From Kiritimatiellia bacterium (lineage in GTDB: Bacteria > Verrucomicrobiota > Kiritimatiellia > RFP12 > UBA1067): a stretch of DNA of 64,000 bases. Under the pieces are notes generated by a model. That model saw only the letters and a program-made list of their open reading frames with translations, ran no database searches and had not been told where the DNA came from. The stretch lies in contig JAEDKA010000010.1 of NCBI GenBank assembly GCA_016296065.1, positions 1 through 64,000 of the forward strand. The letters run 5' to 3'. Position numbers and translations under genes: made by a program. Positions 41,372-49,074 of this stretch are shown here, in pieces; position 1 is the stretch's first letter; each line of letters starts with the position of its first letter.

Positions 41372-42673
41372 TCACCTCAATGTGCTTGCAGATGCGCTCC
41401 CGCAGGGAAGCGGCGTGCGGACGTCGCCGTCCTTGGACGGCCAGACAAGCGTCACAAACACGGCGTCGGGAGTGATTTCCTCGCCCTGAAACGCCTCGAG
41501 CTCGTAGCTGATCCAGACCTTGCCGTCCGAGGCCCGGGCAGACAGTTTGCCGTACCCCTCGACGACGTCGCCGTCGAACATCACGGTGATCTTCGCCCCG
41601 TCAGCGGCATCCGCCTCGATATTGAGGATCTTGTCGACGCAAAGTCCGCTGCGCGTGTCGTCCACAAGGCTGCACGTCGCCTTCGGCGGCGCGGCGAGCG
41701 GCTTTACGGCCGCGGCATACGACATCGTGCCGTCGTTGGCGCGCGCAGGCGCTGCGCCGCCTTCCGCGGCAGATGCGCCGCGCGAAAGAAAGACGACGTC
41801 CATCGGCGCGGAAATCGGCGAGGTAAACCTGCCGCGGTCGAGCGAAAACTTCTTGATGCCCTTCGGGATCTTCGGACCCTTCACGTCGTGGAACTTCGCG
41901 AGGCCGGAGACTTCCGGAGGATTGTCGCTTCCGCGCCACGTCGCGAACGGACGCGTCAGGTCGATGTCCACATCCGCAACCTCGCCCTGCGGCTCCGCCG
42001 GCTCGCGCGCGTCGATCAGCTCAATCGACGAGTCTTCCTCAAGGGACACGTCGACGGCACGGAAGCTGTCGCGCCAGTCGCGGACGAGGCGCCGTCCGGA
42101 ATCCATCATGAGAACATACCACGCCGCAAGGCAGAGCGCGAACGACGCCGCGATCTTCAGCGCGGGCGCGAGCCACGAGATGCGCGGCGCATCCGCCGCG
42201 GACGGCGCGGAGAGCGGAACGAGCGTGCCCTCTCCGACAAGGAACTCGCGCTCGTACTTCGCCTGCACTCCCTCGCCCGCCGTGAGCCATCCCGGCTTCG
42301 CCGCGGCGATTGCGCCGCGGACCTCCTCCAATTCGGCGGGGGAAATCTCGTCGACGCGCCAGCCGCGCGTCGCGAAGCGGCGCGAGACGACCGTGGTGTT
42401 CCAGAGCTGCAGGACCCTCTCGCCCACCATCATCTCGCGGTTCGAGGCGGGGGCGCAGAAGGGAGAGACGGGAACGATGCGCCAGCCGGAAAGACGGCGA
42501 TCCTCTACTACGAGCGCGACTAGCGGACGGTTTGTATCCGCAAACACCCGCACCTCGCCAACTTTCACATTCTCGTCGAACGCGGAATCAGTCTTCGGCT
42601 CAAGTCCGACAATCGGAGGGCGAACCGAGCCGCGCCGGTAGAGTTGCCACTGGGAAAGGAAAGCCGCGTTCAT
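41372..42673 (-). CDS. Single-pass membrane protein coupled to sigma-like gene
   Basis: 433 residues, function not recognised. The N-terminal ~165 residues are soluble, then LKIAASFALCLAAWYVLMM is one membrane helix (about 172-190), and the C-terminal 240 residues lie on the other side. Its start overlaps the preceding gene's stop (ATGA), so it may be the partner or anti-sigma-like receptor of that gene. Family D palindromes sit in its reading frame at 41764-41782, 42184-42199 and 42301-42320. It converges on the hydrogenase-related operon with a ~107-bp gap that holds no clear terminator. Confidence 0.5.
   Translation of the reverse strand: MNAAFLSQWQLYRRGSVRPPIVGLEPKTDSAFDENVKVGEVRVFADTNRPLVALVVEDRRLSGWRIVPVSPFCAPASNREMMVGERVLQLWNTTVVSRRFATRGWRVDEISPAELEEVRGAIAAAKPGWLTAGEGVQAKYEREFLVGEGTLVPLSAPSAADAPRISWLAPALKIAASFALCLAAWYVLMMDSGRRLVRDWRDSFRAVDVSLEEDSSIELIDAREPAEPQGEVADVDIDLTRPFATWRGSDNPPEVSGLAKFHDVKGPKIPKGIKKFSLDRGRFTSPISAPMDVVFLSRGASAAEGGAAPARANDGTMSYAAAVKPLAAPPKATCSLVDDTRSGLCVDKILNIEADAADGAKITVMFDGDVVEGYGKLSARASDGKVWISYELEAFQGEEITPDAVFVTLVWPSKDGDVRTPLPCGSASASTLR
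41764..41782. repeat. Family D palindrome
   Basis: CCGCGGCAGATGCGCCGCG, coding for SRGASAAEGG in the C-terminal part of the membrane protein. Confidence 0.7.
42184..42199. repeat. Family D palindrome (inverted)
   Basis: GCGGCGCATCCGCCGC, just before the membrane helix of the protein. Confidence 0.5.
42301..42320. repeat. Family D palindrome
   Basis: CCGCGGCGATTGCGCCGCGG, encoding GAIAAAKPG-type sequence. Confidence 0.5.
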
Positions 42674-43494
42674 GCGTCCACCCCCAGTTCTTCGCGGAGC
42701 TTCCGCGGCAGATGCGCCGCGGCGGACGCGACAAGGAGTCGCGCGAAGAGGGGCGTGTCGCCTCCCTCGGTGGACCTGAGCTCTCTCTCAAGCGCCTTCA
42801 TCACCTTGTCCCTCCAGGAATATACCTTAGACTTCCCCGCGCCGAGAGCGGAGAGGATGCAGGGCTCGGTGAGCGAAATGTCGTGCGAAGTCGCGTAGAG
42901 GAGAAGCGACGCGGCATTGGATGCGACGCGCGCACGGCGCGAGACGGCGTCGATGACGCGACCGGCTGCGGCGCGAAGCGGCTCCTCGTCGAGAAGTTCG
43001 AGAGCGTCGCACTCGCCGGCAAGCTCGACGGACGCGAGGTTCTCGTCGCCTGCGTTCTCCCAGACGACGCGGCGGCGACCTTCGCCGTCCGCGACGGTGC
43101 GGGGCTTCCATCCCTTGAGAACCGCGATCCAGTCGAGGACGATGTCGCGGATGCGTCCGGAACCAGAACCGAAGAGCGTGCCGCAGACGAAGTCGACCAT
43201 GTCGATCCCTTCGTCCCTGATGCGGTGGAGGAAATAAGATTTAAGGGGCTTCTTCGCATCGCGAGAGCCCCTGAGTTTGAAGTACGAATCGAAGAATGCG
43301 ACCGGGTCCTCTCCGTGCGTGTCCGCGCGGGAGATCCCTGCGCGGGCAAGCTGGGAGTACATGGCGGACGAAACCTGCTCCGCAAGGCGACCGGCATATT
43401 CGGGACGACAGCCCGCGACCGAACAGATCTCAAACCATTCGGTCCAGGCGCCGTCTCCGGCATACCGGTCGTTCCATGCGAATTCATCTCCCAT
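42670..43494 (-). CDS. Sigma-70-like DNA-binding protein (divergent)
   Basis: 274 residues from ATG 43494. A GTG at 43497 is in frame, but ATG fits the promoter spacing of eight bases. The stretch DPVAFFDSYFKLRG...KPLKSYFLHRI (about 65-95) resembles sigma region 2, and CILSALGAGKSKVYSWRDKV (about 215-235) resembles a region 4 helix-turn-helix. Much of the middle is unlike standard ECF factors, so this is a tentative call. It is coupled to a membrane protein gene, which is the usual setting of a regulated sigma factor. A family D palindrome is near its 3' end (42703-42721). Confidence 0.45.
   Translation of the reverse strand: MGDEFAWNDRYAGDGAWTEWFEICSVAGCRPEYAGRLAEQVSSAMYSQLARAGISRADTHGEDPVAFFDSYFKLRGSRDAKKPLKSYFLHRIRDEGIDMVDFVCGTLFGSGSGRIRDIVLDWIAVLKGWKPRTVADGEGRRRVVWENAGDENLASVELAGECDALELLDEEPLRAAAGRVIDAVSRRARVASNAASLLLYATSHDISLTEPCILSALGAGKSKVYSWRDKVMKALERELRSTEGGDTPLFARLLVASAAAHLPRKLREELGVDA
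42703..42721. repeat. Family D palindrome
   Basis: CCGCGGCAGATGCGCCGCG, encoding AAAHLPRK near the C-terminus of the sigma-like protein. Confidence 0.7.
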
Positions 43495-43502
43495 CACTCC
43501 CT

Positions 43503-43508
43503 ATTATA
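43503..43508 (-). promoter_or_regulatory. -10 for the sigma-like gene
   Basis: TATAAT eight bases (AGGGAGTG) before ATG 43494. The spacer looks like a Shine-Dalgarno but would lie at the transcription start. Confidence 0.5.
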
Positions 43509-43525
43509 GCATATTGGAGGCCTGG

Positions 43526-45232
43526 TCAGATCTCGACGGTCACATCAACGTCCTTGGACTTGTCCATCGCCTTCGCGCCGTCAGGATCGTCTCCGTTCTC
43601 GTCCGCGCCGGCCTTGACGGACGTCGTGGGGAGGTAGCGGTAGTAGACCATCAGCTGAAGCGCCGCAAGGCAGGTGTCCATGTACGGACGCGACGAGTGG
43701 GCGTCCTTGTTCTCGAAGTAGCCCTGCTTGTGCTCCTTGCCGGTGAAGTCCTTGACCTTCTCGGGAAGGTCGATGATCGACGCCGGATAGAGCTTCTTCA
43801 TCGCGAGGTTCCACTGCTGCCAGGTCACCTCGTCGTTCTTCGCGGCACCAGCCTTCATTCCAGCCTGGTACTTGCACTGCGTCGCATAGTAGCAGTAGTA
43901 CTGCGGGCTTCCGCCGGGATTGACCGCAGACATCTTGGTCGGATCGAACTCGGGCTTCCAGTCGCGCATCACGTCGAGCGCGTTCTGCGCCTCGGGCTCG
44001 GAGCCGCGGCCGAGCAGCTGCATCGCGAGCGTGCCGACGCCAGCAAGGCCCGTGGCGCCGCCGTTGTTCCCGTTCGTCGGGGTGTACGTGAAGCCGCCGG
44101 ACTTGGAGTAGCTGCGCTTCTTAAGGCAGTTGATCGCCTTGTTGATCGCGGTCTGGAGTCCTTCCGGATGAAGCCCCGCCATCTTGCCGGCCTTGAGGGC
44201 CTGAATCGCCCAACCAGCGTACGAAAGGTCGTCACGCGTCGAATTCTTGTTCAGGTTGTAGTCCCATCCGCCGGTCGACGACTGATTGTCGACGATGCGC
44301 TTGAGGCACCTCTCGGCCGCTTCCTTGCAGTTCGGGTTCTTCGTCATGCCGTATGCCTCGCAGAGCGCGTACGTCGCGATGAGGAAGCTGTACTCGTGTC
44401 CATCCGTGGGGTTGAACTTCGCTGTCTGCTCCTTCTCGGGGTTGAGGTGGGTGAGGAGATAGTCGATCGCCGACTGCACCACCGGACCGAAGTCGCGCTT
44501 GTACGGGGAGGGGCTTCCCGGGAACTCGCCGTGGGCGAGGTAGGTGAGGACGCCGAGAGCGGTGTTGGCCACCGTGTTCTCGCCTTTGCCCCAGCTGCCG
44601 TCCGTGTTCTGGTGCGCCTTGAGCCACCACAGGACCTTCATGACGGCCGCTTCGGTGGTGGCGTCGCCGATTCCTGCGCCGCCGCGCGTCGCCGCGCCGA
44701 TAGAGCCAGGGGTGCGCGAACCAGTCATGGACTTCATCGTGACGGGCGACTTGACGAAAGCAACCGAATCAAGCGGGGCAGGCTTCACGGAGACCTGCGC
44801 GGACGGAGGCGCCGCGACCGGGGTTACCTGCGAGATCGGACCAGGATTCGGGGTGTCGACGGTAATCTCGACCTCCTCCATCGGCGGAGGCTCGATGTCG
44901 TCCGGAGGGACTTCCTCTTCCTCCTTAAGCTCCTCGGCTTCGTCCTCGATCGGCGCGATGTCGACGGTAATGGAGTCCTTCTTCTGCCCGGAGATCATCG
45001 TCACAACGGCGAGGACCACGCCGAAAAGCAGCGGAACGACAATAGCCACGAGCGGAGCCGCAAGGCGCTGCAGCTCTATGCGCGCAAGCTTGTACTCACG
45101 CGTGTCGCGCGGCTGGCCGAGCCCGCTGAACATATCGCCCAGACGACGGAAGAATCCCCTCTCCTCGTACTTCTTGGCGATCTCCTCGAGGTCAATTCCC
45201 TCCCCGACGACTTCATCCATTACTTCGTTCAT
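43526..45232 (-). CDS. Membrane-anchored squalene-cyclase-repeat protein (TonB-like N-terminus)
   Basis: 568 residues. A cytoplasmic ~55-residue head, one membrane helix (about 58-80), then a Glu/Pro-rich linker (EEEEVPPDDIEPPPMEE) like that of TonB. The rest (about 185-520) is an alpha/alpha-toroid with prenyltransferase/squalene-oxidase repeats (HQNTDGSWGKGE, STGGWDYN, GGFTYTP). The DxDD-type cyclase motif is not obvious, so a catalytic role is uncertain. No TonB C-terminal domain was seen. With the ExbB/ExbD genes upstream it may be the effector of a proton-driven envelope machine. Start ATG 45232 has AAAGG upstream. Confidence 0.65.
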   Translation of the reverse strand: MNEVMDEVVGEGIDLEEIAKKYEERGFFRRLGDMFSGLGQPRDTREYKLARIELQRLAAPLVAIVVPLLFGVVLAVVTMISGQKKDSITVDIAPIEDEAEELKEEEEVPPDDIEPPPMEEVEITVDTPNPGPISQVTPVAAPPSAQVSVKPAPLDSVAFVKSPVTMKSMTGSRTPGSIGAATRGGAGIGDATTEAAVMKVLWWLKAHQNTDGSWGKGENTVANTALGVLTYLAHGEFPGSPSPYKRDFGPVVQSAIDYLLTHLNPEKEQTAKFNPTDGHEYSFLIATYALCEAYGMTKNPNCKEAAERCLKRIVDNQSSTGGWDYNLNKNSTRDDLSYAGWAIQALKAGKMAGLHPEGLQTAINKAINCLKKRSYSKSGGFTYTPTNGNNGGATGLAGVGTLAMQLLGRGSEPEAQNALDVMRDWKPEFDPTKMSAVNPGGSPQYYCYYATQCKYQAGMKAGAAKNDEVTWQQWNLAMKKLYPASIIDLPEKVKDFTGKEHKQGYFENKDAHSSRPYMDTCLAALQLMVYYRYLPTTSVKAGADENGDDPDGAKAMDKSKDVDVTVEI

Positions 45233-45377
45233 AGTGACCTTTCTTTCTTGTTGTGGCGATACTCCTCACCTCAAAGTAAAGGAGCATGTCTCCGGTTTTT
45301 TCCCGAAAAAAATGTTAAAATTTTTAAGCATAGTCAAATATCCATATTTTTGCCGCTGGACTGTTGATTTTATGCAT
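45233..45377. other. AT-rich intergenic region
   Basis: About 145 bp, AT-rich against GC-rich flanks, with a GGAGCATGTCTCC dyad (45283-45295) and a TTAAAAATTTTAA palindrome. A separate promoter for the cyclase-repeat gene is possible; no clear -10/-35 pair was identified. Confidence 0.4.
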
Positions 45378-46463
45378 TTAACCAAGGATCTTTTTGAGGA
45401 TTTCCTTCAGCTGCGCCTTGACGACATCCATGGAAAGCTCGCGCTCAAAGAACTTTCGCGCCTCGCGGAAGTACATATCGCGGTTGGACCAGTCCGCACG
45501 GTATTCCTCGACCGCCTTCACAAGGGCCGCCGGATCGCCCGGCGGGATGAACTTAATTGAGGGACAGTCCCTGGCGGACGGAGGATAGCCGGTGCAGAAC
45601 TCGTTGATCGTCGGACGCGCGCAGGCCATGCACTCGTAGACCTTGTTTCCGATGACGCGCGCAGCCTTGGCCGTCGTCCCGAACACTCCGAGCACGATGT
45701 CGTGTGCGCAGATTACCTCCGGGACCTTGACGTACGGAACCTTGTCGAGGAAGCGGACGTTTTTGAGTCCGGCGGCCTTCGCCTCCGTCTCCGCCTTGTA
45801 CGCTCCCCAGCCGAGGAAATCCCACTGTATCGGTAGGTCCTGTGTCATTCTTGCCGCCTCGACGATCACCTCCGTGCCGTGCAGCGGAAGGTATGCGCCG
45901 TGGTAGAGAACCTTGAAAAGCGGCGGTTCGCCGTTGGCGGCCTGCGGTTCGCGACTCGTCTCCACGGGTTTGAAGACCGATTCGTCCGTTCCGGTGAAGA
46001 GCGGCGCCATCTTCTCGCGCGGGACGTCTAGGTACTCGGCTGCGAAATCGACGTGGCAGGAAGTGTCCCATGTGATGAAGTCGGGCATCGACATGAGCTT
46101 CTTCTCCCACGCGAGGAGGCGCTTTGCGCGCGGCTCCTCGGCTTTCCACTTCTTCTGCTCAAGGACCTTCTTGTCCCAGGCGGAGATCATCGGGTCGAAG
46201 AGCACCTTTATTCCGCGCCTGTGCGCCCAGCGGCAGGCGGCGGCGATGTCGCGCTGTCGGCAGACGGGCACGAAAACGAGATCTGGCAGAGGGCGCCTGG
46301 AGAGTCCGCGGAGCCACGCCTCGACGTCGCCGAAGCGGCAGCACCACTTCACGTCGAAGTAGTCCACTTCCCAGCCGAGCTCCCTGAAAGCCGCGGCGTT
46401 TACGCGGTTCTTGGAGTATCCGTGGTCGAACCGGCCCCAGAAAAGGACTCTCTTGGCGCCCAT
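45378..46463 (-). CDS. GT4-type glycosyltransferase
   Basis: 361 residues from ATG 46463, five bases after the ExbD stop (GAGGGGC in between). N-terminal VLFWGRFDHGYSKNRVNAAAF and a C-terminal Rossmann half with VFGTTAKAARVIGNKVYECMACARPTI fit GT-B family 4 (the E in VYECMAC is the usual nucleotide-sugar contact). Acceptor unknown. Being embedded in an ExbB/ExbD operon is unusual. An in-frame family A palindrome (45560-45572) encodes RDCPSIK. Confidence 0.65.
   Translation of the reverse strand: MGAKRVLFWGRFDHGYSKNRVNAAAFRELGWEVDYFDVKWCCRFGDVEAWLRGLSRRPLPDLVFVPVCRQRDIAAACRWAHRRGIKVLFDPMISAWDKKVLEQKKWKAEEPRAKRLLAWEKKLMSMPDFITWDTSCHVDFAAEYLDVPREKMAPLFTGTDESVFKPVETSREPQAANGEPPLFKVLYHGAYLPLHGTEVIVEAARMTQDLPIQWDFLGWGAYKAETEAKAAGLKNVRFLDKVPYVKVPEVICAHDIVLGVFGTTAKAARVIGNKVYECMACARPTINEFCTGYPPSARDCPSIKFIPPGDPAALVKAVEEYRADWSNRDMYFREARKFFERELSMDVVKAQLKEILKKILG
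45560..45572. repeat. Family A palindrome inside GT4 gene
   Basis: AGGGACAGTCCCT, in frame, in a loop region between two conserved blocks of the GT4 C-terminal domain. Confidence 0.7.
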
Positions 46464-46468
46464 GCCCC

Positions 46469-46891
46469 TCAGTTGTCGAGCGAGAACACGCTCACGCTGA
46501 ACAGTTTGTTCCTGTAGCAGATGTCGAGCACGTCGACAAGCGCCTTGTGGGGGCTGTTGCCGGTGCACTTCACGATTACAGGCGTCTTCGTGTTCGTCCT
46601 CGCGATGTCCCTGAGCGCGGCGTCCAGCTCCGCGCGCTTGACCTCGCGCTTGTTGTAGAGGATGACGCCCTGCGGGCTGCCGTCGTAGCGGCGCCCGATT
46701 TCGATCGTGACGTCGGGTTCGTCCTTCGGGACCGTCTGGGTCGGCGGAGGCGGCGCGGGACGGTTGCAGTTCAGCTTGGTGAACAGGTCCTCCTGCTTGA
46801 TCGTGACGACGAAGAAGATGATAAGCTCGAAGACGACGTCAATCATCGGCGTCATGTCGAGCTGCGGGTTTTCCTGTGGTTTCCTGGCCAT
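46469..46891 (-). CDS. ExbD/TolR-type biopolymer transport protein (second copy)
   Basis: 140 residues: short cytoplasmic N-terminus, one membrane helix with the proton-carrying Asp in DMTPMIDVVFELIIFF, and a periplasmic domain. Its first ~30 residues are almost the same as those of the ExbD just upstream, a sign of tandem duplication. AGGGAGG precedes ATG 46891. Confidence 0.85.
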   Translation of the reverse strand: MARKPQENPQLDMTPMIDVVFELIIFFVVTIKQEDLFTKLNCNRPAPPPPTQTVPKDEPDVTIEIGRRYDGSPQGVILYNKREVKRAELDAALRDIARTNTKTPVIVKCTGNSPHKALVDVLDICYRNKLFSVSVFSLDN

Positions 46892-46903
46892 GGATTCCCT
46901 CCC

Positions 46904-47362
46904 TTAGTGCTTCAGCCTCTTCAGGCGCTTGCGAGAATGCGTCTTGTCCTCGCCGATGGCCTGGAAGGAGATCTTCCAGATTCCGGCGGAGGTGCACGCA
47001 TCCATGACCTGCTTCACCGCGCTGTGCGGCACGGCGAAGTCTGCGCGCACGAGCACGGGGAAGTCCTTGTACTTCCTTACGCGCTCCGTGACGCGCCTCG
47101 AGATCTCGGCCGGGGTTATGTCGCGGTCACCCATCGAGATGCGCGGCTTGCCGTTCCTGAGGCCGATGTCGATCTGCATGTGCGACGGAGGCAGCTCCTC
47201 CGGCACCAGCACGATGCCGTGCTGTCCGTCCTCCAGCTCGATCGTCTCGTCCTTCTTCTGCGCCTCCACGAGGGTGACGACGAAGAAGATGATGAGTTCG
47301 AACACGACGTCGATCATCGGCGTCATGTCGAGCTGGGGATTTTCCTGTGGCTTTCTGCCCAT
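46904..47362 (-). CDS. ExbD/TolR-type biopolymer transport protein (first copy)
   Basis: 152 residues with the same N-terminal anchor (RKPQENPQLDMTPMIDVV, Asp ligand). The periplasmic domain differs from the second copy, which suggests a heteromeric ExbD pair. The C-terminal end is Lys/Arg-rich. The next gene starts 12 bp after its stop. Confidence 0.85.
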   Translation of the reverse strand: MGRKPQENPQLDMTPMIDVVFELIIFFVVTLVEAQKKDETIELEDGQHGIVLVPEELPPSHMQIDIGLRNGKPRISMGDRDITPAEISRRVTERVRKYKDFPVLVRADFAVPHSAVKQVMDACTSAGIWKISFQAIGEDKTHSRKRLKRLKH

Positions 47363-47381
47363 GTTGCCGACCCCCTGTGGA

Positions 47382-48197
47382 TCAGGCCATCTCGCCGGCG
47401 CCGTCTTCCGGCGCGACCTCGACGTTGCGCAGTCCGTTCAGGAACTCCATCGTGACGGCGGTCATGCGGAGAATGAGCCTGTTGGCGTTGTTGCGCAGCG
47501 AGTAGAACACGGTGATGGACGGGATGGACACGATAAGGCCGCCGGCCGTCGTCCAGAGCGCCTGGCCGATCGAGCTCGCGAGCGCGGCCGCGTCGCCTGC
47601 GCCGCCCTGGGCGAGGGCCTGGAAGGTCAGGATCATGCCTTGCACCGTACCGAGAAGTCCGAGGGACGGTCCGAGGTTGGAGCACACCGAAATCCACGTC
47701 AGGCGCTGCATCAGCTTCTCCTGCTCGAGGTCCGAGGCAGCGTTGACCGCCTCCTGGATCACATCGAAGCCCTCCTCGACGTGCTGGAACGCGGCGGTGA
47801 GGATGTTCGACATGACGGACGGCGTGTTCTGGCACGCCTCCATGGCTGCCACGATGTCGCCTTCGCTCATGGCCTTCTGGACCTGGTCGATGAGGCGGTT
47901 CGGCATGAGCTTCTCGGGCTTGATGAGAATGAAGCAGTCGACCGAGAAGTAGATTGCAAGCGCGCCGTCGCCGAAGAGGGCGAACCAGAGGAGCATGCCG
48001 ACGATGCCCGAGCCGAACACGATGTCGACGAATCCGCCGCCGCTCTTCTTGGTGCTTGCCGCGGTCGTGTTCGCGTCTACGACGTTGCCATTTTCATCGG
48101 TCAGCCCCTGTCCCATCGACTGGAGTGCCGCCATCGGGGCCACGCAGGTTCCGATGAGAATCATAAGCGCCATCAACGACTTTCTTGCCTTGCTCAT
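47382..48197 (-). CDS. ExbB/TolQ/MotA-type proton channel
   Basis: 271 residues. Three membrane segments, the first preceded by a likely signal sequence (ends near MAALQ). The MotA/ExbB core includes LGPSLGLLGTVQGMI, an ASSIGQALWTTAGGLIVSIP block, and the cytoplasmic loop. It forms the proton-powered channel with the two ExbDs. AAGGAAAA precedes the ATG. The ~70 bp upstream are A-rich on the coding strand. Confidence 0.85.
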   Translation of the reverse strand: MSKARKSLMALMILIGTCVAPMAALQSMGQGLTDENGNVVDANTTAASTKKSGGGFVDIVFGSGIVGMLLWFALFGDGALAIYFSVDCFILIKPEKLMPNRLIDQVQKAMSEGDIVAAMEACQNTPSVMSNILTAAFQHVEEGFDVIQEAVNAASDLEQEKLMQRLTWISVCSNLGPSLGLLGTVQGMILTFQALAQGGAGDAAALASSIGQALWTTAGGLIVSIPSITVFYSLRNNANRLILRMTAVTMEFLNGLRNVEVAPEDGAGEMA

Positions 48198-48266
48198 TTG
48201 TTTTTTCCTTGGTGTTTGGGTTTTAGATTGGTTTGGTTGGTTTTAAGACTTGTGTTTACGCCTAAA

Positions 48267-49037
48267 TCAGATCTTGCGGGCCTGCGAGCGAATCTGCTCC
48301 GCGCGCGAGGCCTGTCCGAGCTTGTCGAAGCATCCGGCCGCCTTCTGCATCGCCTGGAGGCGCGCCTCGCGGCACGGCTCGTCGGCGTACATGAGCATGA
48401 CCCGGAGATACGCGTCCGTAAGAGCCTTCTTGAGCGCCTCGGGCGATTCGCCCTCCGTCGCAAGGATTATGTCGCCGCGCATCACAAGGGCGCTCGCGCT
48501 TGCCGCACGGTCGCCGCTGATCGCCGCCTTCTTGACGAGTCCCTCGAGCTTCTGGTTCTTGCCGAGCTTAAGAAGCGCCTGCCAGTACGCTGGGGCGAGG
48601 TCGCCCTTCCATTCGGCGGACTTGTCTTCCTTGATGATGCCCTCGGCGGTCTCGTAGGCCTTCTGCGCGTTGTTGGCCGCAAGGTACGCCTCCACGAGGT
48701 AGCGTCCGGCGGGCTTGTCCCACTGAAGCATCTTGTATTCCTGCACGATCTTCGTAAGGACGGCAATCGACGCCGCGCCGTTGCCGCGCTGGACGTTCTC
48801 GACGGCCTTGTCGTATCCGGCCGGCTTGTCGATCTCGAGCGCCTCGACGTCGGCGAGCGGATACTCCGCGCTCACCATCGTGTTGCCCTTCTTGAACGAC
48901 ACCGCGTACGACTTCGAGCGGCCCTGCCACTTGATGTCTCCCTTCTTGGAGTCGGTCGCCGTGCGTATCGTGCCCTGAATCGCCCAAAGCGGAGCTGTTG
49001 CGCCTGCGGCGAGGATCAGAATCATCAGTCTCTTCAT
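48267..49037 (-). CDS. Exported TPR-like protein of the Exb locus
   Basis: 256 residues from ATG 49037 (AAGGAGAAG upstream); the longer open frame is Arg/Pro-rich and rejected. Signal peptide MKRLMILILAAGA to about 22. Helical, with alternating TPR-like hairpins (ALKKALTDAYLRVMLMYAD, EARLQAMQKAAGCFDKLG). No enzyme motif. Probably a periplasmic scaffold in the same operon. Confidence 0.6.
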   Translation of the reverse strand: MKRLMILILAAGATAPLWAIQGTIRTATDSKKGDIKWQGRSKSYAVSFKKGNTMVSAEYPLADVEALEIDKPAGYDKAVENVQRGNGAASIAVLTKIVQEYKMLQWDKPAGRYLVEAYLAANNAQKAYETAEGIIKEDKSAEWKGDLAPAYWQALLKLGKNQKLEGLVKKAAISGDRAASASALVMRGDIILATEGESPEALKKALTDAYLRVMLMYADEPCREARLQAMQKAAGCFDKLGQASRAEQIRSQARKI

Positions 49038-49074
49038 GTGTTGCTTCTCCTTAAAGTCTTTAAATTCGTATGTG

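Noticed and set aside
45283..45320. Rho-independent terminator between GT4 and the cyclase-repeat gene
   Set aside because: The GGAGCATGTCTCC dyad is short, and the T-run on the minus strand is broken; not strong enough to call.
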